From contig NZ_VORS01000008.1 of NCBI RefSeq assembly GCF_007997075.1, positions 124,001 to 188,000 of the forward strand: a DNA stretch of 64,000 nucleotides, in the 5' to 3' direction. Within the stretch, counting starts at the first letter, position 1, and each line of letters begins with the position of its first letter. Origin of the DNA: Polaribacter sp. IC073 (GTDB lineage Bacteria; Bacteroidota; Bacteroidia; Flavobacteriales; Flavobacteriaceae). This document shows, one piece after another, positions 35,662 to 45,541 of this stretch. Below the pieces are notes generated by a model, which worked only from the letters and a program-made list of their open reading frames with translations, searched no databases and had not been told where the DNA came from. Both the position numbers and the translations under genes were made by a program.

Positions 35662-36763
35662 CGCCCTTTGTTAGTATTTTTCTGCCTTCAATTGCTTTAT
35701 AATTATTTATTTGTGTATAATTTTCGTTTTCAGAACCTTTATCAATACTTACTTTATCAAAAATATAGGTGTTTTCTTTTTCTGAACTCAGTACTAAAAT
35801 TATAGATTTATTCTTATTTTTTAGAATAGCTGCTCTTGGAAGTGCAATTTCTTTTTTAGGGAGACAAATAATCTCAGCTTCTACAAACATACCAGATATA
35901 AAATTATTTTTTTCTTCATTATTTATATGACCGTGAACCTTAATTGTTTTGTTTTTATTGATAGACGTACCCACCAGATGAACTTGTGCTTCATAAGTTT
36001 TATTAGAAGATTCAGGTATTTTAAAATGAATCTTTTGATTTTTTTTGATTTTTGTAATATCTTTCTCAAAAACGTTTAGTTCTAAGTGAATATGATCTGT
36101 ATTAATAATTTCTATCAACTCACTTGCAGAAGATACAAAAGAACCAATGTTAACATTTACTTTGGTTACATAACCGTTTATTGGGGCATATAAATTTATT
36201 GTTGAAGTTATTTTTCCTTGCGCAACAGCAACCGGATCAATATTTAACATCTGTAATTTTTTACGCAATCCGTTATAAGTTGCTAGACTAACTTTGTAAA
36301 CACTTTCTGCTTCAAGATACTTTCTTTGAGAGGTGATTTTTTCATCAAACAAGGTCTTTTGTCTATCGTATTCGTTCTTTAAAAATTTTAGTTGTACAGA
36401 GGTTTCTACGTATTGTTGCTGAATTTCTACAAACTCGATATTTTTTAAACTTGCAATTAATTCTCCTTTTTTAACCTTATCGCCAATTAAAAGAGGAATA
36501 TTAGTAACATAACCCGCAATAAAAGTACTTACACTGGCTCTGTTTTCTGGCGGAACATCTATCATTCCGTTTACATTTATAATGGTATTAAAATCTTGGG
36601 TTGCAAGCTCACCAAACTCCATTTTTTCACTTTCAAATTGTTCTTTACTAATTTTAATTTGATTGCTATTAATTTTGATTTCTTGAATAGTTTCAGTTAA
36701 TTTTTCTTTGTTACCACAGGCTAAAAGTAGCAACAAAAATAAAAGGGTATATAGGTTTTTCAT
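35648..36763 (-). CDS. CusB/CzcB-like periplasmic adaptor (membrane fusion protein) of a metal RND pump
   Basis: 371 residues. N-terminal lipobox (LLLLLACGNK), so it is a lipid-anchored adaptor. Barrel-sandwich and hairpin regions (about 75-200) include GYVTNIPLLIGDKVKKGELI and APINGYVTKVNVNIGSFV. It links the RND pump to its outer-membrane channel. It starts four bases after the pump gene ends. The C-terminus stops at ILTKGAFIQ, where relatives usually continue after GAF with a Leu/Lys-rich tail. The final codons overlap the gene-end remnant, so the tail was probably replaced at a recombination junction. Confidence 0.87.
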   Translation of the reverse strand: MKNLYTLLFLLLLLACGNKEKLTETIQEIKINSNQIKISKEQFESEKMEFGELATQDFNTIINVNGMIDVPPENRASVSTFIAGYVTNIPLLIGDKVKKGELIASLKNIEFVEIQQQYVETSVQLKFLKNEYDRQKTLFDEKITSQRKYLEAESVYKVSLATYNGLRKKLQMLNIDPVAVAQGKITSTINLYAPINGYVTKVNVNIGSFVSSASELIEIINTDHIHLELNVFEKDITKIKKNQKIHFKIPESSNKTYEAQVHLVGTSINKNKTIKVHGHINNEEKNNFISGMFVEAEIICLPKKEIALPRAAILKNKNKSIILVLSSEKENTYIFDKVSIDKGSENENYTQINNYKAIEGRKILTKGAFIQ

Positions 36764-36767
36764 TTTT

Positions 36768-39700
36768 TTATATATTTAAAATAAGGTAATTTATATTGAT
36801 AATCGTTTGGTTGTATGCATTTAAGTTTTCTAAATAAGACAACTCAATAGCTATAGCGGTCTCTAAACTCTGAATGTATTGAAAAAAGTCAATTTCACCT
36901 TCTTTAAAAGTACGATTGGCTGTTCTTATAATTTCTTCTTTTAGTTTTTTTCCTTCATTATCATAATACATAATCACTTCTTCGTATTGTTTTAAAGTTG
37001 CTAAAAGTGAATTGTGTTCAGCGTTCAACTTTACTCTATAATCTTGTTGTTGCTGGGTAACGATATCTCTAGCAATTCTTGAAGCTTTAATTTTAGATGT
37101 ATTTCCAGAAAATAATAATGGCACTTTTAAACCGATTTGATACCCTTTAATAGTAGTATTTAACAACCTATTTGTGCCTTGAAAATATTCTAAACTAATA
37201 TCTGGTAACAAACTTTGTTTTTCTTTTTTGTATACTGCATTTTGATAGTTTCTAACATCCTCAAAATACTGAACTCCTAAATTAGTGTTCGTAGAAATAG
37301 TTTCTAATTCTAACTTTTTTAAAGGTTGACGTGCTATTTCTAAGTGACTAATCTGAACCACACTTTTTAATTTTTCTTTAGAAATTAGCACCTCTCGATA
37401 CGCTTGTTTATAAGAATTTTCTAACTGCTTTTGTTTAGATTTTGCGGTAATCATTTCTAAATAATTAGTTTCACCTAGCTCAAACCTACGGATGGCTTTT
37501 TTTGCAAAATCTTGATATAAACTATCTAAAAAAAGATAGGTCTTTGCTTTATTCTTAAGGTAACTTAAATGGTAGTAATTGCTATACACCTCTTTTTTTA
37601 TTTTTAGAAACTGCATATTATAATTTGTTTCTTCTAAATGAACTCTAGCTTTATAAACTTTTTTATCAGCAAAATAAACGGTTGGAAATTTAAAGTCTTG
37701 TGCAATTCCAAAAATGGTTAACGGTTGGTTATTTACTGCTAAGTTATTTTCGTCATAATTATAATAAATTTCAGTTTTATCAAAATGAAACGCACTTCCA
37801 ACCAATGCATTACTTTCATCAACTTTTAAGTTAGATGCTTTTAAACCTGCATTATTCTCAATTGCCAAGGCCAAAGTTTCTTCAACTGTTAATTTAGATT
37901 GTGCACTTGTACCAATAATAGAGAGAAAGCTAATGATAGTTAGAAGGGCTGTCTTATTTACTTTAAGTGCTTTTTTTTCTTCAAACCACGCATACAAAAC
38001 AGGTAAAACAATTAATGTTAAAATGGTTGCTGTAATTAGACCACCAATAACTACAGTTGCTAACGGTCGCTGTACTTCTGCACCAGCGTTTGTTGAAATG
38101 GCCATCGGTAAAAAACCTAAAGCAGCAGCAGCAGCAGTTAATAAAACGGGTCTTAATCGTTCTGTAGTGCCACGTTTTACAAGTTCTTCAATATTGGTAA
38201 AACCTTCTTCTCTAAGATGCTTAAAATGTTCTATTAAAACAATTCCGTTAAGAACAGCAATACCAAAAAGTGCAATAAAACCAACACCGGCAGAAATACT
38301 AAAAGGTAAATCTCGAATCCATAATAATAAAATTCCTCCTACAGCAGAAAGCGGAATAGCAGCGTACACCATTAATGCTTCTTTTACTGAACCAAAAGCA
38401 AAATAGAGCAGTATAAAAATTAAAATTAATGCTATTGGTACGGCAACTTTTAAACGATTTTTAGCACTTTGTAAATTCTCGAATTGGCCACCATAAGCAA
38501 TGGTGTAACCTGCGGGTAATTCCAGGTTATTATCAATAATGGTTCTCATTTCATTCACAACCGATTGTAAATCTCTATTTCTAACATTTACACCAACCAC
38601 AATTCTACGTTTTGTATCATCTCTAGATATTTTTGCGGGACCTGTTGTGTATTCAATTTCTGCCAATTCACTAAGCGGAATTTTAGATCCATTTGGTGTA
38701 TCTACATATAAGTTTTGAAGACTCGCTAAATCCTTACGGCTATTTCTGTCTAAACGAATGACCAAGTCAAATCGTTTTTCACCTTCAAAAACATTTCCCA
38801 TGGTTTTACCAGCAAATCCCATAGAAATTAATTCATTTACATCTGCAATATTTAAACCATAACGCGCAATTTTAGCTCTCTTGAAAGTAACGCTCATTTG
38901 TGGCAAACCTTCTACTTTTTCAGTAATAATATCTGCTGCGCCTTCTACATTTGTAATGAGTTCTTTTATCTCATCTGCTTTACGTGCTAAAACACCTAAG
39001 TCTTCACCAAAAATTTTGATAGCAACGTCTGCTCTAACACCTGTAATTAATTCGTTAAATCGCATTTCTATAGGTTGAGTAAATTCTACTTCCATACCAG
39101 GAATGATAGCCAAAGCTTCTTTAAATTTATCTGCTAACTCATCTTTACTTTCTGCGGAAACCCATTCATCCTTTGGTTTTAATTTAATAATTACATCGCT
39201 TTCTTCCATAGACATTGGGTCTGTGGGTATTTCTGCAGCACCAATTCTGCTTACAACTTGGGCTACTTCTGGAAAATTTTCAAGTAATATTTGTTCTATT
39301 TTTGTAGTAATTTCAATGGTTTTTCCTAAGGAAGTGCCTGTTTTTAATACCGGTTGAATTACAAAATCGCCTTCATCTAAAGTCGGTACAAATTCTCCTC
39401 CCATTCTGCTAAATAACACAACACTTGATGCCAATAAAATTACAGACAACCCCATAACCAATCGTTTATGATGCAAAGCCCAATGAATAACTGGTTTGTA
39501 CCAAGAATTTATAGCTTTCATTGTACGTACTGAAATATTTTTCTCGCTTGGCTTATGCGGCTTTAAAAACAGTGAGGAAACCACCGGAACGTAGGTTAGG
39601 CATAACAACATTGCGCCAATTAAAGCAAAACTAAATGTTAAAGCCATGGGTTTAAACATTTTTCCTTCTATACCCGTTAAAGATAAGATGGGTATAAATA

Positions 39701-41084
39701 CAATTAAAATAATTAATTGTCCAAAAATGGCAGAATTCATCATTTTCGAAGCACTTTTTAGCGTAATTGCATCAATTTCATTTTGTTTTCCTTCTTTTGT
39801 GAGCGATTTTAGTTTGTTACTTTCCGATATAATCCGGAATGCAATAAACTCTACAATAATAACAGCACCATCAATTATAATTCCGAAATCGATAGCACCC
39901 AAACTCATTAAATTTGCGTCTACATTAAAAAGATGCATCAAAGAAATAGCAAATAATAAACTTAAAGGAATAACAGAGGCTACTACTAAGCCAGAGCGTA
40001 ATTCTCCGAGAAGTAAAACCACTACAAAAATGACAATTAAAGATCCTAATATTAGATTTTCTGACACGGTAAAAGTGGTCTTAGCAATCAGTTCGCTACG
40101 TTCTAAAAAACCATTTATGTAAACGCCTTCTGGCAAGCTATTTTGTATGTCTGCGACGCGCTCTTTTACTGCATCTATAATGGCCTTAGAATTGCCGTCT
40201 TTCAACATCATAATTTGACCGAGAACTTTTTCTCCTTCTCCATTTCCTGTAATGGCACCGAAACGAGTTGCGCTTCCAAAGCCAACTTCTGCAATGTCTT
40301 TTATGTAAATAGGGGTTCCTTCATTTTTAACCACAATATTACCAACATCTTCTAGCGTTTTTATAAGACCTTCTCCTCGAATGAAAAAAGCTTGATTTGT
40401 TTTTTCGATGTAACCACCACCAGCGACACTATTATTTTTCTCTAATGCGACATAAATATCAGAGATTGAAATATTCATGGCATTTAATTTACTAGGATTG
40501 ATGGCAACTTCGTACTGTTTTAGGAAACCGCCCCAAGTATTTACCTCTACAACACCAGGGATTCCAGAAAGCTGTCTCCTTACAATCCAATCTTGAATGG
40601 TTCTTAGTTCTGTAACAGAATATTGGTCTTCATACCCAGGCTTAACATCTAGTATGTATTGATAGATTTCGCCTAAACCTGTTGTAATTGGCCCCATTTC
40701 TGGACTACCAAAACCTGCTGGGATTTTTTCGGATGCAGATTTAATTTTTTCTGCAATCAATTGTCTCGGTAAATACGTACCCATATGATCATCAAAGACA
40801 ATAGTTACTACAGATAAGCCAAACTTTGAAACTGATCGAATTTCATTTACACCTGGTAAATTTGCCATTTCTAGCTCTATCGGGTAGGTTATAAATTGCT
40901 CTACGTCTTGTGTAGATAAGTTACGAGATGTTGTTATAACTTGTACTTGGTTATTGGTAATGTCTGGCACTGCGCCTATAGATATTTGGGTTAAAGAGAA
41001 AAGACCAAAGCCAATAATAAATGTTGTGAATAGGAAAATAATCAGCTTATTTTTTAAGCTGAACTTTATGATGTTTTCTAACAT
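36768..41084 (-). CDS. Heavy-metal efflux RND pump (CusA/CzcA) fused to a TolC-like outer-membrane channel
   Basis: 1438 residues. Residues 1 to about 1040 form a complete HME-type RND pump with 12 membrane segments: N-terminal IGAVPDITNNQVQVIT and a TM4 motif with IDFGIIIDGAVIIVEF. Residues about 1041-1438 form an outer-membrane-factor protein of the TolC/CusC family. The joint contains a second signal-peptide-like segment (TALLTIISFLSIIGTSAQS), so cleavage by signal peptidase would release the channel part. Such fusions occur in Flavobacteriaceae. Exported ion probably Cu+, Ag+, Zn2+ or Co2+, not resolvable here. Confidence 0.92.
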   Translation of the reverse strand: MLENIIKFSLKNKLIIFLFTTFIIGFGLFSLTQISIGAVPDITNNQVQVITTSRNLSTQDVEQFITYPIELEMANLPGVNEIRSVSKFGLSVVTIVFDDHMGTYLPRQLIAEKIKSASEKIPAGFGSPEMGPITTGLGEIYQYILDVKPGYEDQYSVTELRTIQDWIVRRQLSGIPGVVEVNTWGGFLKQYEVAINPSKLNAMNISISDIYVALEKNNSVAGGGYIEKTNQAFFIRGEGLIKTLEDVGNIVVKNEGTPIYIKDIAEVGFGSATRFGAITGNGEGEKVLGQIMMLKDGNSKAIIDAVKERVADIQNSLPEGVYINGFLERSELIAKTTFTVSENLILGSLIVIFVVVLLLGELRSGLVVASVIPLSLLFAISLMHLFNVDANLMSLGAIDFGIIIDGAVIIVEFIAFRIISESNKLKSLTKEGKQNEIDAITLKSASKMMNSAIFGQLIILIVFIPILSLTGIEGKMFKPMALTFSFALIGAMLLCLTYVPVVSSLFLKPHKPSEKNISVRTMKAINSWYKPVIHWALHHKRLVMGLSVILLASSVVLFSRMGGEFVPTLDEGDFVIQPVLKTGTSLGKTIEITTKIEQILLENFPEVAQVVSRIGAAEIPTDPMSMEESDVIIKLKPKDEWVSAESKDELADKFKEALAIIPGMEVEFTQPIEMRFNELITGVRADVAIKIFGEDLGVLARKADEIKELITNVEGAADIITEKVEGLPQMSVTFKRAKIARYGLNIADVNELISMGFAGKTMGNVFEGEKRFDLVIRLDRNSRKDLASLQNLYVDTPNGSKIPLSELAEIEYTTGPAKISRDDTKRRIVVGVNVRNRDLQSVVNEMRTIIDNNLELPAGYTIAYGGQFENLQSAKNRLKVAVPIALILIFILLYFAFGSVKEALMVYAAIPLSAVGGILLLWIRDLPFSISAGVGFIALFGIAVLNGIVLIEHFKHLREEGFTNIEELVKRGTTERLRPVLLTAAAAALGFLPMAISTNAGAEVQRPLATVVIGGLITATILTLIVLPVLYAWFEEKKALKVNKTALLTIISFLSIIGTSAQSKLTVEETLALAIENNAGLKASNLKVDESNALVGSAFHFDKTEIYYNYDENNLAVNNQPLTIFGIAQDFKFPTVYFADKKVYKARVHLEETNYNMQFLKIKKEVYSNYYHLSYLKNKAKTYLFLDSLYQDFAKKAIRRFELGETNYLEMITAKSKQKQLENSYKQAYREVLISKEKLKSVVQISHLEIARQPLKKLELETISTNTNLGVQYFEDVRNYQNAVYKKEKQSLLPDISLEYFQGTNRLLNTTIKGYQIGLKVPLLFSGNTSKIKASRIARDIVTQQQQDYRVKLNAEHNSLLATLKQYEEVIMYYDNEGKKLKEEIIRTANRTFKEGEIDFFQYIQSLETAIAIELSYLENLNAYNQTIININYLILNI

Positions 41085-41151
41085 AATTCATATTAATTAA
41101 AGAAATAAATAAATGCCTGTTTTAAAAACAGGATTAAAAATCTAAAACAAA

Positions 41152-41547
41152 TTATGCGTACTTGGGTGGTTGGAAAATAGTTCTTTTTTCAAAAAAAGAG
41201 AAGGATTCTTTATAAAAATAATTTGGTTTTATATTTAAAATAATGTCATCTTTTAATTCAAAAACATTAATTTTAAAACTAAAAGCAGAAATATGATGGT
41301 TATAACTTTGTGTGCTCTTTTTAAATGGTAAGTCTTTATGTTCTTTATGGTTACTGTTATCTAAGACATCTTTGTCTCCATAATGTCCATACAAAAACTC
41401 AAAAAAGTTGTCGCCATATTTTTCTTGATGAAATTGCGCATGTTCTAATAATACGTTTAACTTAGAAAAAGATTCCAAATTAATGTTTAGACTCTGAATA
41501 AGAATCAAATTAGATAATAATATGGCGATGATTTTCATCATAATCAT
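41152..41547 (-). CDS. His-rich exported protein of the metal-efflux operon
   Basis: 131 residues with an N-terminal signal segment. Several Met codons at the start (positions 1, 3 and 4) are possible. The mature part has scattered His (HAQFHQEKYG, YGHYGDKD, NHKEHKD, YNHHISAF) and a conserved end IFQPPKYA. This type of small protein regularly precedes CusA/CzcA operons in Flavobacteriaceae. The His clusters suggest metal binding outside the cytoplasm. It begins 65 bases before the end of the large barrel gene and 67 bases ahead of the pump gene, in the same direction. Its mechanism is unknown. Confidence 0.75.
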   Translation of the reverse strand: MIMMKIIAILLSNLILIQSLNINLESFSKLNVLLEHAQFHQEKYGDNFFEFLYGHYGDKDVLDNSNHKEHKDLPFKKSTQSYNHHISAFSFKINVFELKDDIILNIKPNYFYKESFSFFEKRTIFQPPKYA

Positions 41548-41612
41548 ACAAATTAAAGGATTTTTTTTAACTAATGATCTAACATTTGTTACAAATATTA
41601 AAATTTAACATA

Positions 41613-44600
41613 TTAGAAAACAGCACGTAATTGAACACTTCCGGTATGAATTGTTTTAGAGTTTTCGCTTTTTCTACCTAAATAATTTAGATTTAAATTT
41701 AAAAAGGAATTTAATTTTCGATTGAATAAAACATTCCAGGTATAATTTTTACCATCTTGTAAACCTTCTAACATTTGATAGGCAACTGGCGAATTTGTAT
41801 CGCCTTTAAAATCATTTAAAAATACATTTACATTAGCTGTAATTTGATTTTTCTTACCGCTTAAATAGAAGTATTCCAATCCGAATTTTTGCTGATTCAA
41901 CGCTTCAAAATTATCTAAACTATTTTCTTTAATTTTATAATGATAAAAAGCCGTTAACCTGTTATTCTGATTGTATAAAAAACTAATTTTTGGCTGAATT
42001 TCTTTCCCTTCAATACTATAATTCCGATTATCGAAGTTTTCGGTTTGCAAATCATTTTCAGAAACTTTACCCATGAACTCAAACAACCAAAAAATAGCAA
42101 GTTTATGCGCAAAATCTAACTGATGCATTTTTGTATTATTCTCTTGATTCCCTATAAAATACTGTTGCTTGTTTCTTCGTTTACCAAAAGTATAAGTTGT
42201 GCTATAATTCTGAAGATTTCTGTTAAAATATAAGCTATTTCTTACACTAAAGTTTAAGCCAATGAGTTTGTCTTCATCAAAATTAAAAGGGTTAAAATTA
42301 AAGGAATTTCCAATTCTAGATTGTTCATTTTCGATGCTTAAAAAACTCTCGTTGTTAAAATGAGAAAGTGTTTTTCTGAATCCGTTTTTTGTTTTCCATG
42401 GATTAAAATTAAGGTTGATACCTTGTCTAAACTTTGCTCTTTGGGTTGCAAGAAAACGTAAATTTGGTTTTGGAACGCGTAAATAATTCGCCTGATCTTG
42501 AAATTCTGCAATTTCAAATTCATCAAAATCCTGAACACCATCGCTGTTATAATCAATCCACGTATAATATCCCAAACCAGGTGCTGTTTTAATATACAGA
42601 TATTCTTGTCTAGCCACGTTACCAGAAGAAGTCTCATAAAGTGTATTTAGATTTACAAAGTTGTTGAATAATTTCTGATTAAAAACGAATCTTGAATTTA
42701 AAGATTTTTCATCTTCAGAAAAAATATTTTGGGTAAGTCTGTAACTTGCAAACACCCGTAAATTTGTGTTTTTATTTTGAATTAATTTACTATTCATATA
42801 AAACGATTTTCGATTATTGACTTCTGTAAATTCATTCAATTTTATGCTATCGTTATTTCTATAATTAAATCCGAATTTAGCAAACACTTTCGCAGTATCC
42901 CCAATACCCAAATAAGTTTCAAACTCTTTAAACCTGTGACTGGTATTGTTGTAATTATTAGAACCCCTATTTTTTCTGCTATTGGTTTCTAAATTGGTAA
43001 AAGCACCCAACCAACTTTTATTAAAAGAATGTTCTACAGTTGCTTTTGCTCTTAAAAAAGAGTTGTCTTCTGCGGTTGAGGTATTTGCTAAGAAACTTCC
43101 ATTCATAAAAAAAACAGTATTGTTTCGTTTTATTTTAGATTGAAGTTCATGCTTATTTCCAGTATACGTATCTAAATAACTTAAGTGATTGTATCGGTAT
43201 AGAAAAAAATCGTTTTTCTTATTTTGAAGATTCCATTCCGATTGAAAATAGTTTTTTGTAGCATTATTTGTGAGTAAATTCCAATCTCTATTAAACTCTA
43301 TAGATTCCCATCTTTGTAGGGTTTTAAAATTTTGATGCGCATATTCATGGTTTAGAACACTTGTCAATTGCCATTCTTTATCAATTAGAACTTGTTGCCA
43401 ACCAATTTTTGCTGCAAGACCTGTATTCTGATTGTTATCGATTGCTGAGAATAAATTGGCATCATTATTACTAAGGGCTATTTCAGAGGTTATTTTCGTC
43501 TTTTTAGAAGCATTATAGTCAGATTTTAATACGAAAACCTGCGACTTTGTTGGCGGAATTAATCGCGTTATTGGCGCATAATTTCCTTGGTTTATACCAA
43601 TATAACTATAAATAGTCCCAATTGCTGTAGTACTGTCTATACTATAATCACCATTATTTGCACCAACATTTCTAAACGAAACAAAGTACAAATCATCATT
43701 TTCATTGGTAGTATATTCAAAGTTTTCTACGGCGCCATTTGTAACTTTTCTATACAAGATCTTGTTCTCATCAAAAGCATCTATAAAAGCACTTTCTGCA
43801 AACATTAAATCGGTATTATTACCTGCATCTGCTAAAATCTGTTTTTGTTCGTCTGTTAATGCTTGTTGCAAAGGTTGATTTTTAGCATCGTTTTCACTGT
43901 AGAAAAAACCACTAATATTTAATTTTTCTGTTTTGTAGCTCACAGATTCATAGGTAACAAAACGCGTGTAATTTCTATCGGAATATTGAAAATCAATGGT
44001 GATTCTCATATCATTTGTAATAGGGTAGGTGGTGTTAAAAGTAATTTCTCCTAAATTATAATCTATGGTATACTCATTATTTTCTCCTTTTTTAAGTTGA
44101 ATTCCGTTAATGTAGACCTGTTCACTACCGCCAATAATTATAATATTAGGTTCGGTATTCGCACCAACAATTTTATAAGGACCTTGGTTGCCTTCACTAC
44201 CAACAATTGTAAACGTATTAAACTTACCACGCACAATTGCACCAGAAGCACTCACCTTTACATTTTGGGTTATATTTGCTGCGACCTCTAAACCAGAAAC
44301 TTGTTTTGTAAAAGGAGCAAAGTAACTCTCTTTGTTTTGTAAGGATAAATCTCCTGCTTTTACACGCCAATCATCTGTAAACATTTCAATGAATATTCGA
44401 TCGAAATCTGTAATGTTTTGCGAATATCCGTTTTCTTGAATAGGGATATTTGTATCCCAAATATTTGCTCTTAAGGTTACTTTGTCAGATAATTTACCAG
44501 AAATTTCTAAATCTAAAGCTGCATTGGTAACCGCATTCTGATTATTACCCGAAGTAATTCCTCTAGAAATAAACCCTTTTGTTTGCAAACCTTCAAATAA

Positions 44601-44990
44601 TTTAACTTCCGAAGCTTTTTTATTAGTGGTTAAACTGTATAATTTGCCAGTGTTTGTGCCATTTGGTACAATTAAACTTTCGTCATAAGGTGTGTATGTT
44701 TTGGTAAGGAATTCTGGAAACCGAAAATATTCGATGGTAATTTCTTTGTATAATTGGGCACTTATAATAAGTGTTGCATTGTTATAATCTACAAAATAGT
44801 TAGAAACCGCTATCGGTTTTAGTGTCTCGTTTAAAACTTTAAAACGTTGCGGATTTATAGCAACAGAGTCAAATTTTATCGTGTCTTTTTGAATTAGAAA
44901 TTTGGTGGATCTAAAATCTGTAGCTATCGTTTGAGATTGGATCGAAAACCCAAGAATCAAAAATAAAAAAAAGAGAATTTTTTTAAACAT
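41613..44990 (-). CDS. Large predicted outer-membrane beta-barrel protein, unknown function
   Basis: 1125 residues. Signal peptide MFKKILFFLFLILGFSIQSQ. About residues 130-320 form a soluble beta-rich part with GFISRGITSGNNQNAVTNA, DFDRIFIEMFTDDWRVKAGD and VYINGIQLKKGENNEYTIDY. Then a long run of amphipathic strands rich in Asn, Tyr and Phe ends in QLRAVF, the expected barrel terminus. The layout recalls big translocon-like Bacteroidota barrels, but I cannot name a family. It precedes the metal-efflux genes on the same strand; a diverged copy of its 3' end lies beyond them. Confidence 0.78.
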   Translation of the reverse strand: MFKKILFFLFLILGFSIQSQTIATDFRSTKFLIQKDTIKFDSVAINPQRFKVLNETLKPIAVSNYFVDYNNATLIISAQLYKEITIEYFRFPEFLTKTYTPYDESLIVPNGTNTGKLYSLTTNKKASEVKLFEGLQTKGFISRGITSGNNQNAVTNAALDLEISGKLSDKVTLRANIWDTNIPIQENGYSQNITDFDRIFIEMFTDDWRVKAGDLSLQNKESYFAPFTKQVSGLEVAANITQNVKVSASGAIVRGKFNTFTIVGSEGNQGPYKIVGANTEPNIIIIGGSEQVYINGIQLKKGENNEYTIDYNLGEITFNTTYPITNDMRITIDFQYSDRNYTRFVTYESVSYKTEKLNISGFFYSENDAKNQPLQQALTDEQKQILADAGNNTDLMFAESAFIDAFDENKILYRKVTNGAVENFEYTTNENDDLYFVSFRNVGANNGDYSIDSTTAIGTIYSYIGINQGNYAPITRLIPPTKSQVFVLKSDYNASKKTKITSEIALSNNDANLFSAIDNNQNTGLAAKIGWQQVLIDKEWQLTSVLNHEYAHQNFKTLQRWESIEFNRDWNLLTNNATKNYFQSEWNLQNKKNDFFLYRYNHLSYLDTYTGNKHELQSKIKRNNTVFFMNGSFLANTSTAEDNSFLRAKATVEHSFNKSWLGAFTNLETNSRKNRGSNNYNNTSHRFKEFETYLGIGDTAKVFAKFGFNYRNNDSIKLNEFTEVNNRKSFYMNSKLIQNKNTNLRVFASYRLTQNIFSEDEKSLNSRFVFNQKLFNNFVNLNTLYETSSGNVARQEYLYIKTAPGLGYYTWIDYNSDGVQDFDEFEIAEFQDQANYLRVPKPNLRFLATQRAKFRQGINLNFNPWKTKNGFRKTLSHFNNESFLSIENEQSRIGNSFNFNPFNFDEDKLIGLNFSVRNSLYFNRNLQNYSTTYTFGKRRNKQQYFIGNQENNTKMHQLDFAHKLAIFWLFEFMGKVSENDLQTENFDNRNYSIEGKEIQPKISFLYNQNNRLTAFYHYKIKENSLDNFEALNQQKFGLEYFYLSGKKNQITANVNVFLNDFKGDTNSPVAYQMLEGLQDGKNYTWNVLFNRKLNSFLNLNLNYLGRKSENSKTIHTGSVQLRAVF

Positions 44991-45046
44991 CTACAACTAT
45001 ACGTTCTAAACGTAAAAATAGTATTTTTAATATCTGAAATAGGAAT

Positions 45047-45541
45047 TTAAAAAAGCGATTGCTGTTTTACAGGGTTTTCATGCGCTAATAACCATTTTTT
45101 TCGCCAGATTCCGCCAGCGTAACCCGTTAGAGAACCATCAGTACCAATAACTCTGTGACACGGAACAACAATCCATAACGGATTTTTACCATTTGCAGAA
45201 GCAACGGCTCTTATGGCTTTTACATCGCCTAAAAACTTACTTTGCTCTAAATAGCTTTTCGTTTTTCCGTAAGGAATTTTTAACAAAGCTTTCCATACTT
45301 TCTTTTGAAAAGCAGTTCCTTTAGGATTTACGGTTAAATTGAAACTAGCTCTTTTTCCTTTAAAATACTCTTCCAATTGCACCACACAATCTTGCAAACA
45401 TTCAGCAGTTTTTGTATTCAGTAATTCTTCTGAAACCGAATCTTCATCTAAAACAGACACAGATTGAATTCCGTTTTTATCACCAACAATTTTTGCGATT
45501 CCTATGGGTGTTTTGTAATATGTTGTTGCTGTCTCTAACAT
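45047..45541 (-). CDS. ogt: Methylated-DNA--protein-cysteine methyltransferase
   Basis: 164 residues. The suicide methyl-acceptor Cys128 lies in WIVVPCHRVIG, followed by GSLTGYAGGIWRKKWLL and an HTH-like segment (KVWKALLKIPYGKTKSY). It removes methyl groups from O6-methylguanine and O4-methylthymine in DNA. The Ada regulatory domain is absent, so it is the stand-alone Ogt type. Its start codon shares one base with the end of the TatD gene, so the two are a coupled pair. Confidence 0.94.
   Translation of the reverse strand: MLETATTYYKTPIGIAKIVGDKNGIQSVSVLDEDSVSEELLNTKTAECLQDCVVQLEEYFKGKRASFNLTVNPKGTAFQKKVWKALLKIPYGKTKSYLEQSKFLGDVKAIRAVASANGKNPLWIVVPCHRVIGTDGSLTGYAGGIWRKKWLLAHENPVKQQSLF

Noticed and set aside
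37933..40122. Several plus-strand frames of 65-158 codons opposite the RND pump gene
   Set aside because: Shadows of a long conserved gene. They are Lys/Ser-rich and lack signals.
41613..44990. SprA or another named type IX translocon part
   Set aside because: Far too short for SprA, and I see no diagnostic SprA segments; only general similarity in barrel style.
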